From NCBI GenBank assembly GCA_947647595.1, contig CANSKZ010000006.1:1-64000 (forward strand): a stretch of DNA of 64,000 bases, written 5' to 3'. Shown here piece after piece: positions 48,261-60,264 of the stretch (its first letter is position 1; every line of letters begins with the position of its first letter). Source of the DNA: an uncultured Clostridium sp. (GTDB lineage Bacteria; Bacillota; Clostridia; TANB77; CAG-508). The translations under genes were made by a program, and so were the position numbers. Below the pieces are notes generated by a model. It ran no database searches and had not been told where the DNA came from. It saw only the letters and a program-made list of their open reading frames with translations.

Positions 48261-48275
48261 TAGGAGGTTTTAAAA

Positions 48276-48617
48276 TTGAACGAAGAAAAGAAAAAATGTG
48301 GTTTATATATGAGGGTTTCCACCGAAGATCAAGCCCGCGAGGGATTTAGTCTTCCAGAACAAAGGGAAAGATTAGAAAAATTTTGTGAACTCAAAGATTA
48401 CGAAATAATAGACTATTACGAGGACGCAGGAATAAGTGCGAAAACTGGTAATCATAGAGCAGAGTTTGAAAGATTAAAAAATGATATTAAATCAAAAAGA
48501 ATCAATACAATTGTTGCTTTAAAGTTAGATAGAATAACAAGAAGTATATACGACTGGGAAAATCTAATGACCTTTTTAGATGAGAATAATGCCTACCTTG
48601 ATTGCGTTAATGATGAG
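48276..48617 (+). pseudogene. tnpX: Large serine recombinase of element A, N-terminal part
   Basis: TTG start after TAGGAGG. 114 residues of the resolvase catalytic domain (LYMRVSTEDQ with nucleophile Ser15, ALKLDRITRS). The frame then runs into element B sequence and ends at 48662. The rest of the gene is 54861-56444; joining the halves at the GATGA core gives [13 protein letters not shown] and an intact protein of about 641 residues. Confidence 0.88.
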
Positions 48618-48619
48618 TT

Positions 48620-50236
<1,617 letters not shown>

Positions 50237-50303
50237 TTAACATAACTTAATAAGAAAATCAATAGCCTAAATTATAGATGAAAACTAAAATTTGTGTATT
50301 AAC

Positions 50304-50438
50304 TTATTTCTTCGTTAGTTGCATATTGCAAAACATTTCAAAAATCTTTGATATAGAAACTCTTACATCTTCAGCAGAGTTTTCTTTAAATTTGTTTATA
50401 ATAACTATTTCATCTTTCTTTTTTGTTTTCTTACTCAT
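50304..50438 (-). CDS. Small protein upstream of the element B recombinase (44 aa)
   Basis: ATG after an ideal AGGAGG. MSKKTKKKDE then SAEDVRVSISKIFEMFCNMQ. Could be an excision accessory factor by position (inference). Confidence 0.55.
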   Translation of the reverse strand: MSKKTKKKDEIVIINKFKENSAEDVRVSISKIFEMFCNMQLTKK

Positions 50439-50620
50439 AACCAATTCCTCCTGTTTGTTCTAATAATGCACATACTTTTTGAATTTTCCTTTTAAAATCA
50501 TTCTCGATTTCTCCTTTCAAAAATTAAGAGTTCTATAAGTGATAAAATATTTATAAAACTCTTATTTAAAGTCAAAAAAATAGCCCTTTCATAAAGTGCT
50601 AAAATCTTTGCTTATTCAAT

Positions 50621-51073
50621 TTAAACCGTTGCTCTTATGCAACTTGGACTAACAATATTACTTACTCTTCTTGGTACATCAAAACCTACATTTATTCCAT
50701 TTTTTAATACTAAATCACTACTGTGCTTATCATAATCAAACATTCCTCTATTCCAATTTGAAAATGCTTCATCTGATAATTTCTTTTTAGTAGATAAATA
50801 TTCATTATCTTTATTTATTTGTACTATCATTGCTTGATATTCTTGCTTGTCAGCTTGTCGTTTTTTATTGATATAATTTCTTTTACAAACTTTGTGTCTT
50901 TCTTTGCTTTGATTGGCTCGGTATTCTTTTTCTTCAATATATCTCTTATCTTTTTGAATAATTTTTGTTACATATGATTTCCCGACACCTACTTGTTTAG
51001 CTATATCTGTTGGTCTTAAATGTTCATCATAAAAAAGCCTTGTTATTTCAGTTATTTTATCTATCGTAATCAC
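50621..51073 (-). CDS. Helix-turn-helix regulatory protein
   Basis: 150 residues. Residues about 5-45 (ITRLFYDEHLRPTDIAKQVGVGKSYVTKIIQKD) form a helix-turn-helix like those of sigma region 4 or resolvases, followed by a basic helical stretch. I have an impression of similar proteins on clostridial elements. Transcribed divergently from the DUF6076-like gene. Confidence 0.6.
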   Translation of the reverse strand: MITIDKITEITRLFYDEHLRPTDIAKQVGVGKSYVTKIIQKDKRYIEEKEYRANQSKERHKVCKRNYINKKRQADKQEYQAMIVQINKDNEYLSTKKKLSDEAFSNWNRGMFDYDKHSSDLVLKNGINVGFDVPRRVSNIVSPSCIRATV

Positions 51074-51268
51074 CTCCGTTTCGTTAAAAATTAGTTGTAG
51101 TGAATTTTTAGTCTACAACTTAAAACAATAATTATCTCAAAAAGTATTGTATTATCTAACTAATTATAGTATAATATAATTAGAATGTCAATAACAATTA
51201 TTAAAAAAGTTGAAATTGTTTTTGGCAAAACTCAATAGAATTTTATAGAAACGGAGGAAAGTATTGAA

Positions 51269-52405
51269 ATGAGTATGGATTTACCAGAAGTAAAACATTT
51301 TGATGATTTTTATATTTGGTTTAACAAAGAAGAAAAGAAAGAATATTATTCTACACCAATGTACTTTTATAAAGCTGATTTTTCATTTGATTTTAACGAT
51401 AACGAAAAAGATAATCATAAAAATGGTCGTACTAAAGGTGGAGGTACAAGATATATAAAATGGAAAGAAAATGAAGGAACAGATATGGGATTAAAACAGC
51501 CAGGTAGTTTATATTTTCCCTATATAGAAAGATTTGGACTATTATTATTAAGATTTTTAAATGCTAATTTATCAACTTACGAAACTGCATATAAAGATTT
51601 CTTCTATGCTTATGGATTTGAAATATTAAAAGATATAGATAAAGACTATAAATTTGAACTAAAAGGAAAATATGAAGATGATGAAACATATCTAAAAGAA
51701 ACGAAAAAGATATATGATATGCTAAAAGAACAAATTATTTACATACAAGAACAAATAACAGATGCAGTAAATTACATATATAATATAAATGAAATAGAAG
51801 AATTAAAGCCATTTACACATTCACAAAGATATGCAGTATATCTAATAAAGAGAAAAGGCAAATTATATTCTTACATAAAAAATGATGAAGTAATACAAGA
51901 TAACTATTCTAATAAGTATAAAGAACTAGGAAACTCAACAGATATTGACCTATTAAAGAAACTAAAAGAAGAAGGTATGCTTATATCAATGGTAAATACT
52001 CATAAAAGTAATGATATATCAAGTGTTTGTTATGCTATATTAGAAGAATTGTCAAAAACAGATAACTACCCAATAAAAAAATGTCAAAACTGTGGAATGT
52101 ATTTTATACCAAATTCAAGATTAGATGAAATATATTGTGATTATCCAAAAGAAAACGGAAAAACTTGTAGAGAGCAGGGAGCAATACTATCTTATAATAA
52201 GAGATTACAAGAAAAATCAGCCTATACAGAATATAGAAAAACATATCAACAAAAATTTGGAATTGTTAATAAAAATAAAGATAATAAAGAACTAAAGAAA
52301 GAATTTGACACTTGGAAAAAACAAGCTAAAGAAAAAATTACTAAACTAAAACATGGAGAACTTACTGAAGATGATGTTTATGAATGGTTACAAGAAAATA
52401 AGTGA
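51269..52405 (+). CDS. DUF6076-like protein with zinc ribbon
   Basis: 378 residues. The C-terminal part has CQNCGMYFIPNSRLDEIYCDYPKENGKTC, a Cys4 zinc-binding arrangement typical of DUF6076, then a basic helical end. ATG preceded by GGAGGAAAG. Probable cargo of element B; function unknown. Confidence 0.65.
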   Translation: MSMDLPEVKHFDDFYIWFNKEEKKEYYSTPMYFYKADFSFDFNDNEKDNHKNGRTKGGGTRYIKWKENEGTDMGLKQPGSLYFPYIERFGLLLLRFLNANLSTYETAYKDFFYAYGFEILKDIDKDYKFELKGKYEDDETYLKETKKIYDMLKEQIIYIQEQITDAVNYIYNINEIEELKPFTHSQRYAVYLIKRKGKLYSYIKNDEVIQDNYSNKYKELGNSTDIDLLKKLKEEGMLISMVNTHKSNDISSVCYAILEELSKTDNYPIKKCQNCGMYFIPNSRLDEIYCDYPKENGKTCREQGAILSYNKRLQEKSAYTEYRKTYQQKFGIVNKNKDNKELKKEFDTWKKQAKEKITKLKHGELTEDDVYEWLQENK

Positions 52406-52422
52406 TTTTAAATAAATTTGTT

Positions 52423-52461
52423 AAAGAAACACCTGCCTTTTTACAGACAGGTGTTTCTTTT
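52423..52461. terminator. Bidirectional terminator
   Basis: AAAGAAACACCTG pairs with CAGGTGTTTCTTT, flanked by A- and T-runs; serves the convergent genes at 52405 and 52480. Confidence 0.85.
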
Positions 52462-52479
52462 GCTCAAACATTCAGCAAC

Positions 52480-52719
52480 TTACTTCTTGTCAATGAAGCC
52501 TGTGCCGAAGCAGTTTTTGCAGGTGCATTCCATGCCAAGTCCCTTAATATCTGTCGGAACTGTGATTTTCCCCTTGCCGTTGCATTCAGGGCACAGTTCC
52601 TTGTTATCAGGAACATCAAATCCGCCTTTTCCGTGGCAGACATCGCATTCAATGCCGAAGCCCAGACCTTTTACAATAACATATCCCTTACCTTCGCAAA
52701 CTTTACATTTTTTGAGCAT
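52480..52719 (-). CDS. Free-standing DnaJ-type zinc-finger protein
   Basis: 79 residues made almost wholly of four CxxCxGxG repeats (CKVCEGKG, CDVCHGKG, CPECNGKG, CKNCFGTG), the zinc-binding module of DnaJ, without J domain or substrate domain. Strong AAGGAGG start. GC content is visibly higher than its neighbours, pointing to recent acquisition. Possibly a redox or thiol chaperone; function unknown. Confidence 0.8.
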   Translation of the reverse strand: MLKKCKVCEGKGYVIVKGLGFGIECDVCHGKGGFDVPDNKELCPECNGKGKITVPTDIKGLGMECTCKNCFGTGFIDKK

Positions 52720-52870
52720 AATATTTTCCTCCTTATATTGATTTATAATTGATAAAATGAATATTCGGAGGAACTGCCCTCCGAAATACTCGAAAGGCTC
52801 ATTCCAAATAGGAACCTTCTATTTATATTATAACAGAAATTTACATAAAAATCAAGATTTTCTCAATTTT

Positions 52871-54052
52871 TCATTTCTCTAAATCCCATTCCTTTTGTCT
52901 TTCCTCATGCTTTAGTTGTTTTACTGGATCAATAAAAGAATAGGTTTCTTTTTCAAAATCTCTAACTAATTCTTTAGATTCGCCAATTCCAAATTTATGA
53001 CAAATCCAAACTATAAATTTATCAACAGTTTCATAGAATTTATCAATAACTTTGTGTAAATGATTATTTTCTTTTTCTAAACCTTTGATTTTACTTTTAT
53101 ATTTCCATTCAATATCAAATTCCTTTTCCTTATATTCTGCTTTAATATTGTTTACTTGATTATGAAGTTCTCTATTATCAGCAAGTATAGAATTTCTTTC
53201 TTTTTGGTACTTTTCAGCCTCATCAATAATATTAGCTTGTCTTGATAATTTTTCTTGTAAAGTAACATTAGCTTGATATAATTTCTCAATAACTTCATCT
53301 TTTGGCTTTATAATTTCTTCTAAAATCTTTTCATCTCTATTAAAAGATAATCTCTTAAAGTCTTTTATATCTGGAACGTCTGGCAATTCTAACTTGATAT
53401 TTTTTAGTGTTTCCTTTGTATTTTCAAAATTAGTTATTTGCTTAAATTCTTTTAAATCTAAATGTTGTCTGTTAGTTTCTTCTTTTGGCAAACCTCTTTC
53501 TAGTTTGAAATTATGTGATACCATATAATTATAAAAGGCATTCTGTAATCTTCTATAACTGTCTTTTTCTTTCCAAAACTCACTACAAGCTAATTTATCA
53601 ATATTATTGCCGTTTTTATCTTTCTTGTGAACAACAGGCAAAAAAATTAAGTGCAAATGTGGAGTTTCCTCATCATTATGCACTTGTGCAGATAAAATAT
53701 ATTGTTCGCCTAAATCTTTATATTCAGCTACAAATTTATATGCTGTTTTAAAATATCGTTTTGTTTCTTCTTGACCTATTTCATCAAAAAATTGCTTGTC
53801 AGATGTTATTATATATTCACAAGCAATATTACTTACAGTTTTAATTTGACCTTTTAAATCATATTCTTTTCTTATTCTGTCAAATTCCTTTTCATAACTA
53901 TATTTTGGAAATTTTAAAGTATAATTCAAATATGATTTTTCTTTATCAATATTCTTATTAGAATAATTTTGATTTCTTCTCTCATTATGTCTAAAGATTC
54001 CTTTTAGATTTTCTCTTTTGTACTTTGTATTTCTTATTATTGCATAACTCAT
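52871..54052 (-). CDS. MobV-type relaxase (element B)
   Basis: 393 residues. Motif I HNERR (H22), motif III HNDEETPHLH (residues 125-134) with the metal-binding His residues, then a long coiled coil (about 250-340). Nicks oriT for mobilization by a co-resident conjugation system. An oriT-like sequence lies directly upstream. Confidence 0.9.
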   Translation of the reverse strand: MSYAIIRNTKYKRENLKGIFRHNERRNQNYSNKNIDKEKSYLNYTLKFPKYSYEKEFDRIRKEYDLKGQIKTVSNIACEYIITSDKQFFDEIGQEETKRYFKTAYKFVAEYKDLGEQYILSAQVHNDEETPHLHLIFLPVVHKKDKNGNNIDKLACSEFWKEKDSYRRLQNAFYNYMVSHNFKLERGLPKEETNRQHLDLKEFKQITNFENTKETLKNIKLELPDVPDIKDFKRLSFNRDEKILEEIIKPKDEVIEKLYQANVTLQEKLSRQANIIDEAEKYQKERNSILADNRELHNQVNNIKAEYKEKEFDIEWKYKSKIKGLEKENNHLHKVIDKFYETVDKFIVWICHKFGIGESKELVRDFEKETYSFIDPVKQLKHEERQKEWDLEK

Positions 54053-54117
54053 TTTTTTCCTCCTTGCTCGTGCTAATATACACGAATAAATTTTCTTAAT
54101 TTTGCTCTATCTCAAAT

Positions 54118-54372
54118 TGTGTTGTAACACACTACAAGACTTTTTTAGCCTACTGCAAAAAAGTCTTCGTGTGGCAGGGAAAATTTAATTTTCCCCACAC
54201 CCCTTTGCCTAAAAAATACACTTGCATTTTTTAGGTTTTAACTAAATTTGCATTCTGCAATTTAGTTAAAATTAAAGCCACCCATAGTAGAAACCAGAGT
54301 GAAAGAGCGAAGTAGAATTAGGTGTAATAATCCCTTATATTGAATAAAGAATTATTACACCTATATTTTAGA
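54118..54372 (-). other. Probable oriT of element B followed by an array of hairpins
   Basis: The minus strand of 54125-54134 reads TAGTGTGTTA, matching the pMV158/MobM nick region (TAGTGTG/TTA), within an inverted repeat TGTGTTGTAACACA. Five perfect or near-perfect hairpins follow in the next 240 bp, including AAGACTTTTTT/AAAAAAGTCTT and CCTAAAAAATAC/GCATTTTTTAGG. Confidence 0.7.
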
Positions 54373-56444
<2,072 letters not shown>

Positions 56445-56546
56445 AATGTTGCAATTCTAAAGAGAGATTTTGCTACGGCAACATTTTTAAAAATAGATGA
56501 ATAAATTTATTTGAATTAAAAATAAGTTTAGAGAGATATTTTTGAA

Positions 56547-56660
56547 TTCAATTTACCGAAAAAGGTAAATTGAATTGCCTTGCAGAGCCCCCGAGTTTTG
56601 ATATACAATGTCAAAACTCATAGGGGGTTAGGACTTATGACAGGGTCAAAGTCCTATGCT
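56547..56660 (+). other. Structured region upstream of the element A relaxase, probable oriT
   Basis: Three nested or adjacent inverted repeats: TTCAATTTACC/GGTAAATTGAA, CCCCCGAGTTTTGA/TCAAAACTCATAGGGGG and TAGGACTT/AAGTCCTA. Higher GC than flanks; position just before the mob gene suggests the transfer origin. Confidence 0.55.
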
Positions 56661-56689
56661 ACGAAGAAATTTCTAAAGGAGGTATTTTT

Positions 56690-58078
56690 ATGGAGCAAGA
56701 ATTGGCATATTCTTTTCATTTAGGTAGTGATAAAAACAAAAGCAAAATTGCAAAAAAAGTTGCAAAAGATAATGTATCTGGTACGACTTCTTTGGCAAAT
56801 AATGCTATTCAAAATGCAAAAAATTTGTCCGATGTTAATAAGCATAATTTGCGAGATTATGATAATAAAAAGGAACTAATTAGAACAATTTTAGGTACAA
56901 ATGATATTGTAAAAGATGTTCAAAATTTATATCTCATTGAGTTTGAAGAAGCACGAATTGAATACAATAATAAACAAACAAGAAACGATAGGAAGATAGA
57001 AAATTACTTTGAAAAAGTATGTCTATCTCAAAATGATATAGCTTGTGAAATCATCATAGAACTTGGCGATATGGACTTTTGGAATGATAAAGACGAAAGA
57101 TATCGATTTAAAATGGTTGATGTATTTAATGAACAAATAAAAGATTTAACTAAAATTGTACCAGATTTTAAAATAGCAAATGCAACAATTCATTTTGACG
57201 AAACATCTCCACATATGCACGTTGTCGGTGTTCCTATTATTGAAAATTGTACTAGAGGAATGAAAAAGCAAGTGGGAAAAAGTAAACTGTTTACCAAAAC
57301 GACACTTACTGAAATACAAGATAAAATGAGAAATGCTTGCATTAAGTCATATAACAAGTTTTATGAGGTTAATACTAGACTAAAAGAAAAGCAAAAAGGC
57401 AGAAATCAAGACATTAATGTTAAAGATATGGGAGATTACAGAGAAATCAAAAAACAACTAGCTAAAAAAGAGCAAAGGCTTGAAAAAGCAAATACTCAAA
57501 CTAAAATACTTGATAATACCAGTCAAGATATAGATAAAATATTAGGTAGTTTAAAACCTACTAAACTAAACAAAAATAATATGGTTATTTCAAGCGAAGA
57601 TGTGCAGAAAATCAAAAATTATACGAAAGATGTAAAAGATATTACTAAAAGTGTTAGAAGTGTAAATGACCTAAATATAGCCATTAAAGATTTTGAACAT
57701 TCTGCATTTGAGATAGCACATGAAAATCGTTCACTTAAATACGAAATAGAATTAAAAGATAATGAAATCGGTAGTTTGAAAAAGGAACTATCTACTAAAG
57801 ATAAGATTATTCACAAGTTACAAGCTGAAAAAGAGAAACTAAAACAAGAGTTACAGAAATTCAAGGGTTTTTGGCATAGTATTATGAGCCATTTTCACAA
57901 AAGAATTTGCTATGACAAAGACAATAACTATAAAATTGTAAGTGATGACCTATATAAAAATGGTATATTTGACGACAATGACAATGAAATTGCTAATAAT
58001 ATTTATAGAAAAGTAACTATTCCAGATGAAAACAAGCAAACCAAGAATAAAAAGAAAAATAATGATACCAGATTTTAA
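56690..58078 (+). CDS. MobV-type relaxase (element A, TnpZ-like)
   Basis: 462 residues. HNLRDYDN (H52) as motif I, HFDETSPHMH (168-177) as motif III, then a long coiled coil (about 245-400). ATG after AAAGGAGG. Should mobilize element A in trans of a conjugative system, as TnpZ does for Tn4451. Confidence 0.9.
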   Translation: MEQELAYSFHLGSDKNKSKIAKKVAKDNVSGTTSLANNAIQNAKNLSDVNKHNLRDYDNKKELIRTILGTNDIVKDVQNLYLIEFEEARIEYNNKQTRNDRKIENYFEKVCLSQNDIACEIIIELGDMDFWNDKDERYRFKMVDVFNEQIKDLTKIVPDFKIANATIHFDETSPHMHVVGVPIIENCTRGMKKQVGKSKLFTKTTLTEIQDKMRNACIKSYNKFYEVNTRLKEKQKGRNQDINVKDMGDYREIKKQLAKKEQRLEKANTQTKILDNTSQDIDKILGSLKPTKLNKNNMVISSEDVQKIKNYTKDVKDITKSVRSVNDLNIAIKDFEHSAFEIAHENRSLKYEIELKDNEIGSLKKELSTKDKIIHKLQAEKEKLKQELQKFKGFWHSIMSHFHKRICYDKDNNYKIVSDDLYKNGIFDDNDNEIANNIYRKVTIPDENKQTKNKKKNNDTRF

Positions 58079-58095
58079 AAGGAGGAAATTTAGAT

Positions 58096-58485
58096 ATGAA
58101 AAATGAATTACCAAAAACAAAAATTGATGAAAGAACAGGTATTGAATATCATTTAGAGGGAGATTACTATATACCAAACCTAGCAATGCCTAAACAAGAA
58201 AAAATTACTTTAAATAAATATGGAAGAGTGAGATTAAAATATTTGAAAGAACACAAAAAAGCGGAATATACTATAATGCTTATGGACGGAACATTAAATA
58301 CACATTTGAAGGAAGTACAGGAAACAGCACAGACTAGAATAGAACAAATAATTAACGAACTAAAAGAAAAGAGCAATTTGACTGAAGATATGAAAAATAC
58401 TGATATGCTTTATTGGATAGGTGCTATGAACTCTATTAAGGCTCAAGCAGAAGAAATTGTTTATAAAGAATTGATTTATGTGTAA
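58096..58485 (+). CDS. tnpV: TnpV-like protein
   Basis: 129 residues. YGRVRLKYLKEHKKAEYTIMLMDGTLNTHL ... MNSIKAQAEEIVYKELIY matches the TnpV family of Tn4451-like elements. Function not known. Ribosome binding site AAAGGAGG, 17 bases after the relaxase gene. Confidence 0.85.
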   Translation: MKNELPKTKIDERTGIEYHLEGDYYIPNLAMPKQEKITLNKYGRVRLKYLKEHKKAEYTIMLMDGTLNTHLKEVQETAQTRIEQIINELKEKSNLTEDMKNTDMLYWIGAMNSIKAQAEEIVYKELIYV

Positions 58486-58494
58486 AAAGTAGTT

Positions 58495-58524
58495 AAAAGC
58501 GAATGAGATTTTTCATTCGCTTTT
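58495..58524. terminator. Bidirectional terminator after tnpV
   Basis: AAAAGCGAATGA pairs with TCATTCGCTTTT. A second hairpin (ACAACCTA/TAGGTTGT) follows at about 58546-58567. Confidence 0.8.
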
Positions 58525-58572
58525 AAGGTTATAATTAGAAATGAACAACCTACAAGTCTAGGTTGTTTTATT

Positions 58573-58755
58573 CTATTTTTTATCTTGTTCCAAATTATCC
58601 AAAGCATAATTCATTGCACTAATCACTAAACTATTAAACGAATGACCCGATTCTGCTGAAAGTTGTTTAAATCTTTTATAAGTTTCTTCAGGAAATCTTA
58701 TGTTCATAGCAATATCATTTCTGCTAGTTTTATAAATTTTATCTACTCGAAACAT
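58573..58755 (-). CDS. Ribbon-helix-helix (Arc/CopG-like) protein 1
   Basis: About 60 residues from ATG 58755 (GAGGTGATTAAG upstream). DIAMNIRFPEETYKRFKQLSAESGHSFNSLVISAMNYAL is a typical ribbon-helix-helix. Likely a repressor or antitoxin; no toxin partner is seen. Confidence 0.7.
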   Translation of the reverse strand: MFRVDKIYKTSRNDIAMNIRFPEETYKRFKQLSAESGHSFNSLVISAMNYALDNLEQDKK

Positions 58756-58884
58756 CTTAATCACCTCTGTATTATAGAATAACAAAAATAATTTTTTAAA
58801 AATAGTTGCACGGTGTTGCTATTTTAAAAAAGATATTGTATAATATCTTGTGTGCAAAATGTGGCAACAAAAAAGACCATATAT

Positions 58885-59049
58885 TTATCTATGGTCTAAG
58901 GCGAATTGTATACAATTTACAATTAATGTGTTGACACTCACATCCATTTCTTGAGCCACTTTAAAGATAGTTTCAGCCATTTCATCAGTAGTCCTTACAA
59001 TAATTCGCCTATTTGCATTTTTGGGTTTGTTTATCTCAAATTTGTCCAT
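58885..59049 (-). CDS. Ribbon-helix-helix protein 2 (54 aa)
   Basis: ATG after GAGGTG. ANRRIIVRTTDEMAETIFKVAQEMDVSVNTLIVNCIQFAL is a second Arc-like fold. It lies upstream of protein 1 on the same strand and divergent from the BlaI-like gene. Confidence 0.65.
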   Translation of the reverse strand: MDKFEINKPKNANRRIIVRTTDEMAETIFKVAQEMDVSVNTLIVNCIQFALDHR

Positions 59050-59161
59050 ATTTACACCTCATAATTATATTTTTTTACAATAATATAATAACCAAAAAAA
59101 GAACAAAATAATATTGCCATTTTTTGAACACATAATCAAATTTTATAGAGAGGAGAACTTT

Positions 59162-59530
59162 ATGAAAAAAGTTTCAGAAGCTGAATTAGAAGTATTAAAA
59201 GTTGTTTGGAGAAAACAGGAAACGACCAGTAATGAAATTATTAAAGAATTAAATTATCGAACTTGGAATGATAACACAATTCGTACCTTAATTAACCGAT
59301 TGATTGCTAAAAAAGCTATTGGCATTTCAAAAAGAGAAGGAAAAAACTATACCTATGTTCCTTTAATTAAACTAGATGAATATAGAGAATTTGCAAAGAA
59401 ACATTTTTTAAGTCAATTCTTTGATGATTCAGCTTATGTGTGTGTAAAATTTTTGATTGAAAAAGATGAAAAACTTAGAGAAGAAATAGAATTACTTTTA
59501 GAAGATTTGAAAAATAATGAAGTTAAGTAA
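59162..59530 (+). CDS. BlaI/MecI/CopY-family repressor
   Basis: 122 residues from ATG 59162 (GAGAGGAG upstream). MKKVSEAELEVLKVVW, TSNEIIKEL and NTIRTLINRLIAKKAI form the winged helix of the family; the C-terminus is the dimerisation helix pair. No BlaR1 sensor is present next to it, so its signal is unknown. Confidence 0.85.
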   Translation: MKKVSEAELEVLKVVWRKQETTSNEIIKELNYRTWNDNTIRTLINRLIAKKAIGISKREGKNYTYVPLIKLDEYREFAKKHFLSQFFDDSAYVCVKFLIEKDEKLREEIELLLEDLKNNEVK

Positions 59531-59553
59531 AATTTAAGGAGAAAACTATTTTA

Positions 59554-59871
59554 ATGGAAGATTATTCTGACCGTTTACACGCTTTTCTAAAACAAATAAA
59601 AAAAGAGAAAATTAGTGAAAGCCAAATAGAAATATTAACTGATATTGTTAGTCATTTAGAAAGAAATACCAAGAAACAAATAAAAAGATTTATTACATAT
59701 TATTGTTCCAAAGATAATGATAATCAAGTTACCTTAGCAAAAATGGCTCAAGAAGAAGGATGTACTGTTAATGCTATTCGATGTTCTATTGTTAGGGTTA
59801 CTTTTAGTTTGGTAAAACTAAATGATTATAGAAAAGACATCTTAATAAAAATCATGAATGATATTCAATAA
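59554..59871 (+). CDS. Sigma-region-4-like small protein
   Basis: 105 residues. VTLAKMAQEEGCTVNAIRCSIVRVTFSL resembles a sigma region-4 helix-turn-helix and matches the 25441-25779 protein. It follows the BlaI-like gene by 23 bases, suggesting an operon. Confidence 0.55.
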   Translation: MEDYSDRLHAFLKQIKKEKISESQIEILTDIVSHLERNTKKQIKRFITYYCSKDNDNQVTLAKMAQEEGCTVNAIRCSIVRVTFSLVKLNDYRKDILIKIMNDIQ

Positions 59872-60123
59872 AAAGATTTTCCTTTTATGTCAATAAGGGA
59901 AGAAAAATAAAAAGTTAACAAAATTTAAGTTAGGGGTTGCAAATTATATGAATTTGTGTTAAATTATAAATAATCTGATTGATATTGTATCAATCGTTAA
60001 GAGAGAAAAGTTGTAGATAACTACGACAATCGCTCCATAATGCATTTTGGTCGAACCACTTAAAAGTATTGTACCCATTGCTACTCCTTTTATTTTCGTA
60101 AAAACAAAAGAGATGCCTTCTTC

Positions 60124-60264
60124 TTAATTTTTTATCTTGTTATTTTTAGTAGTCTTTTTAAAGATTGAATTAATATCTTTTGATATTTCACCAAGTTTAA
60201 TAGATTTTTCATATTGATTTTTGTTTTTTAAATTAATAATTTTATTATTTTTTATTTTCTTCAT
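60124..60264 (-). CDS. 46-residue basic protein, coupled to the large upstream gene
   Basis: ATG overlaps the TGA of the 921-residue gene (ATGA). Lys/Asn-rich (MKKIKNNKIINLKNKNQ). Overlap suggests translational coupling; function unknown. Confidence 0.5.
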   Translation of the reverse strand: MKKIKNNKIINLKNKNQYEKSIKLGEISKDINSIFKKTTKNNKIKN

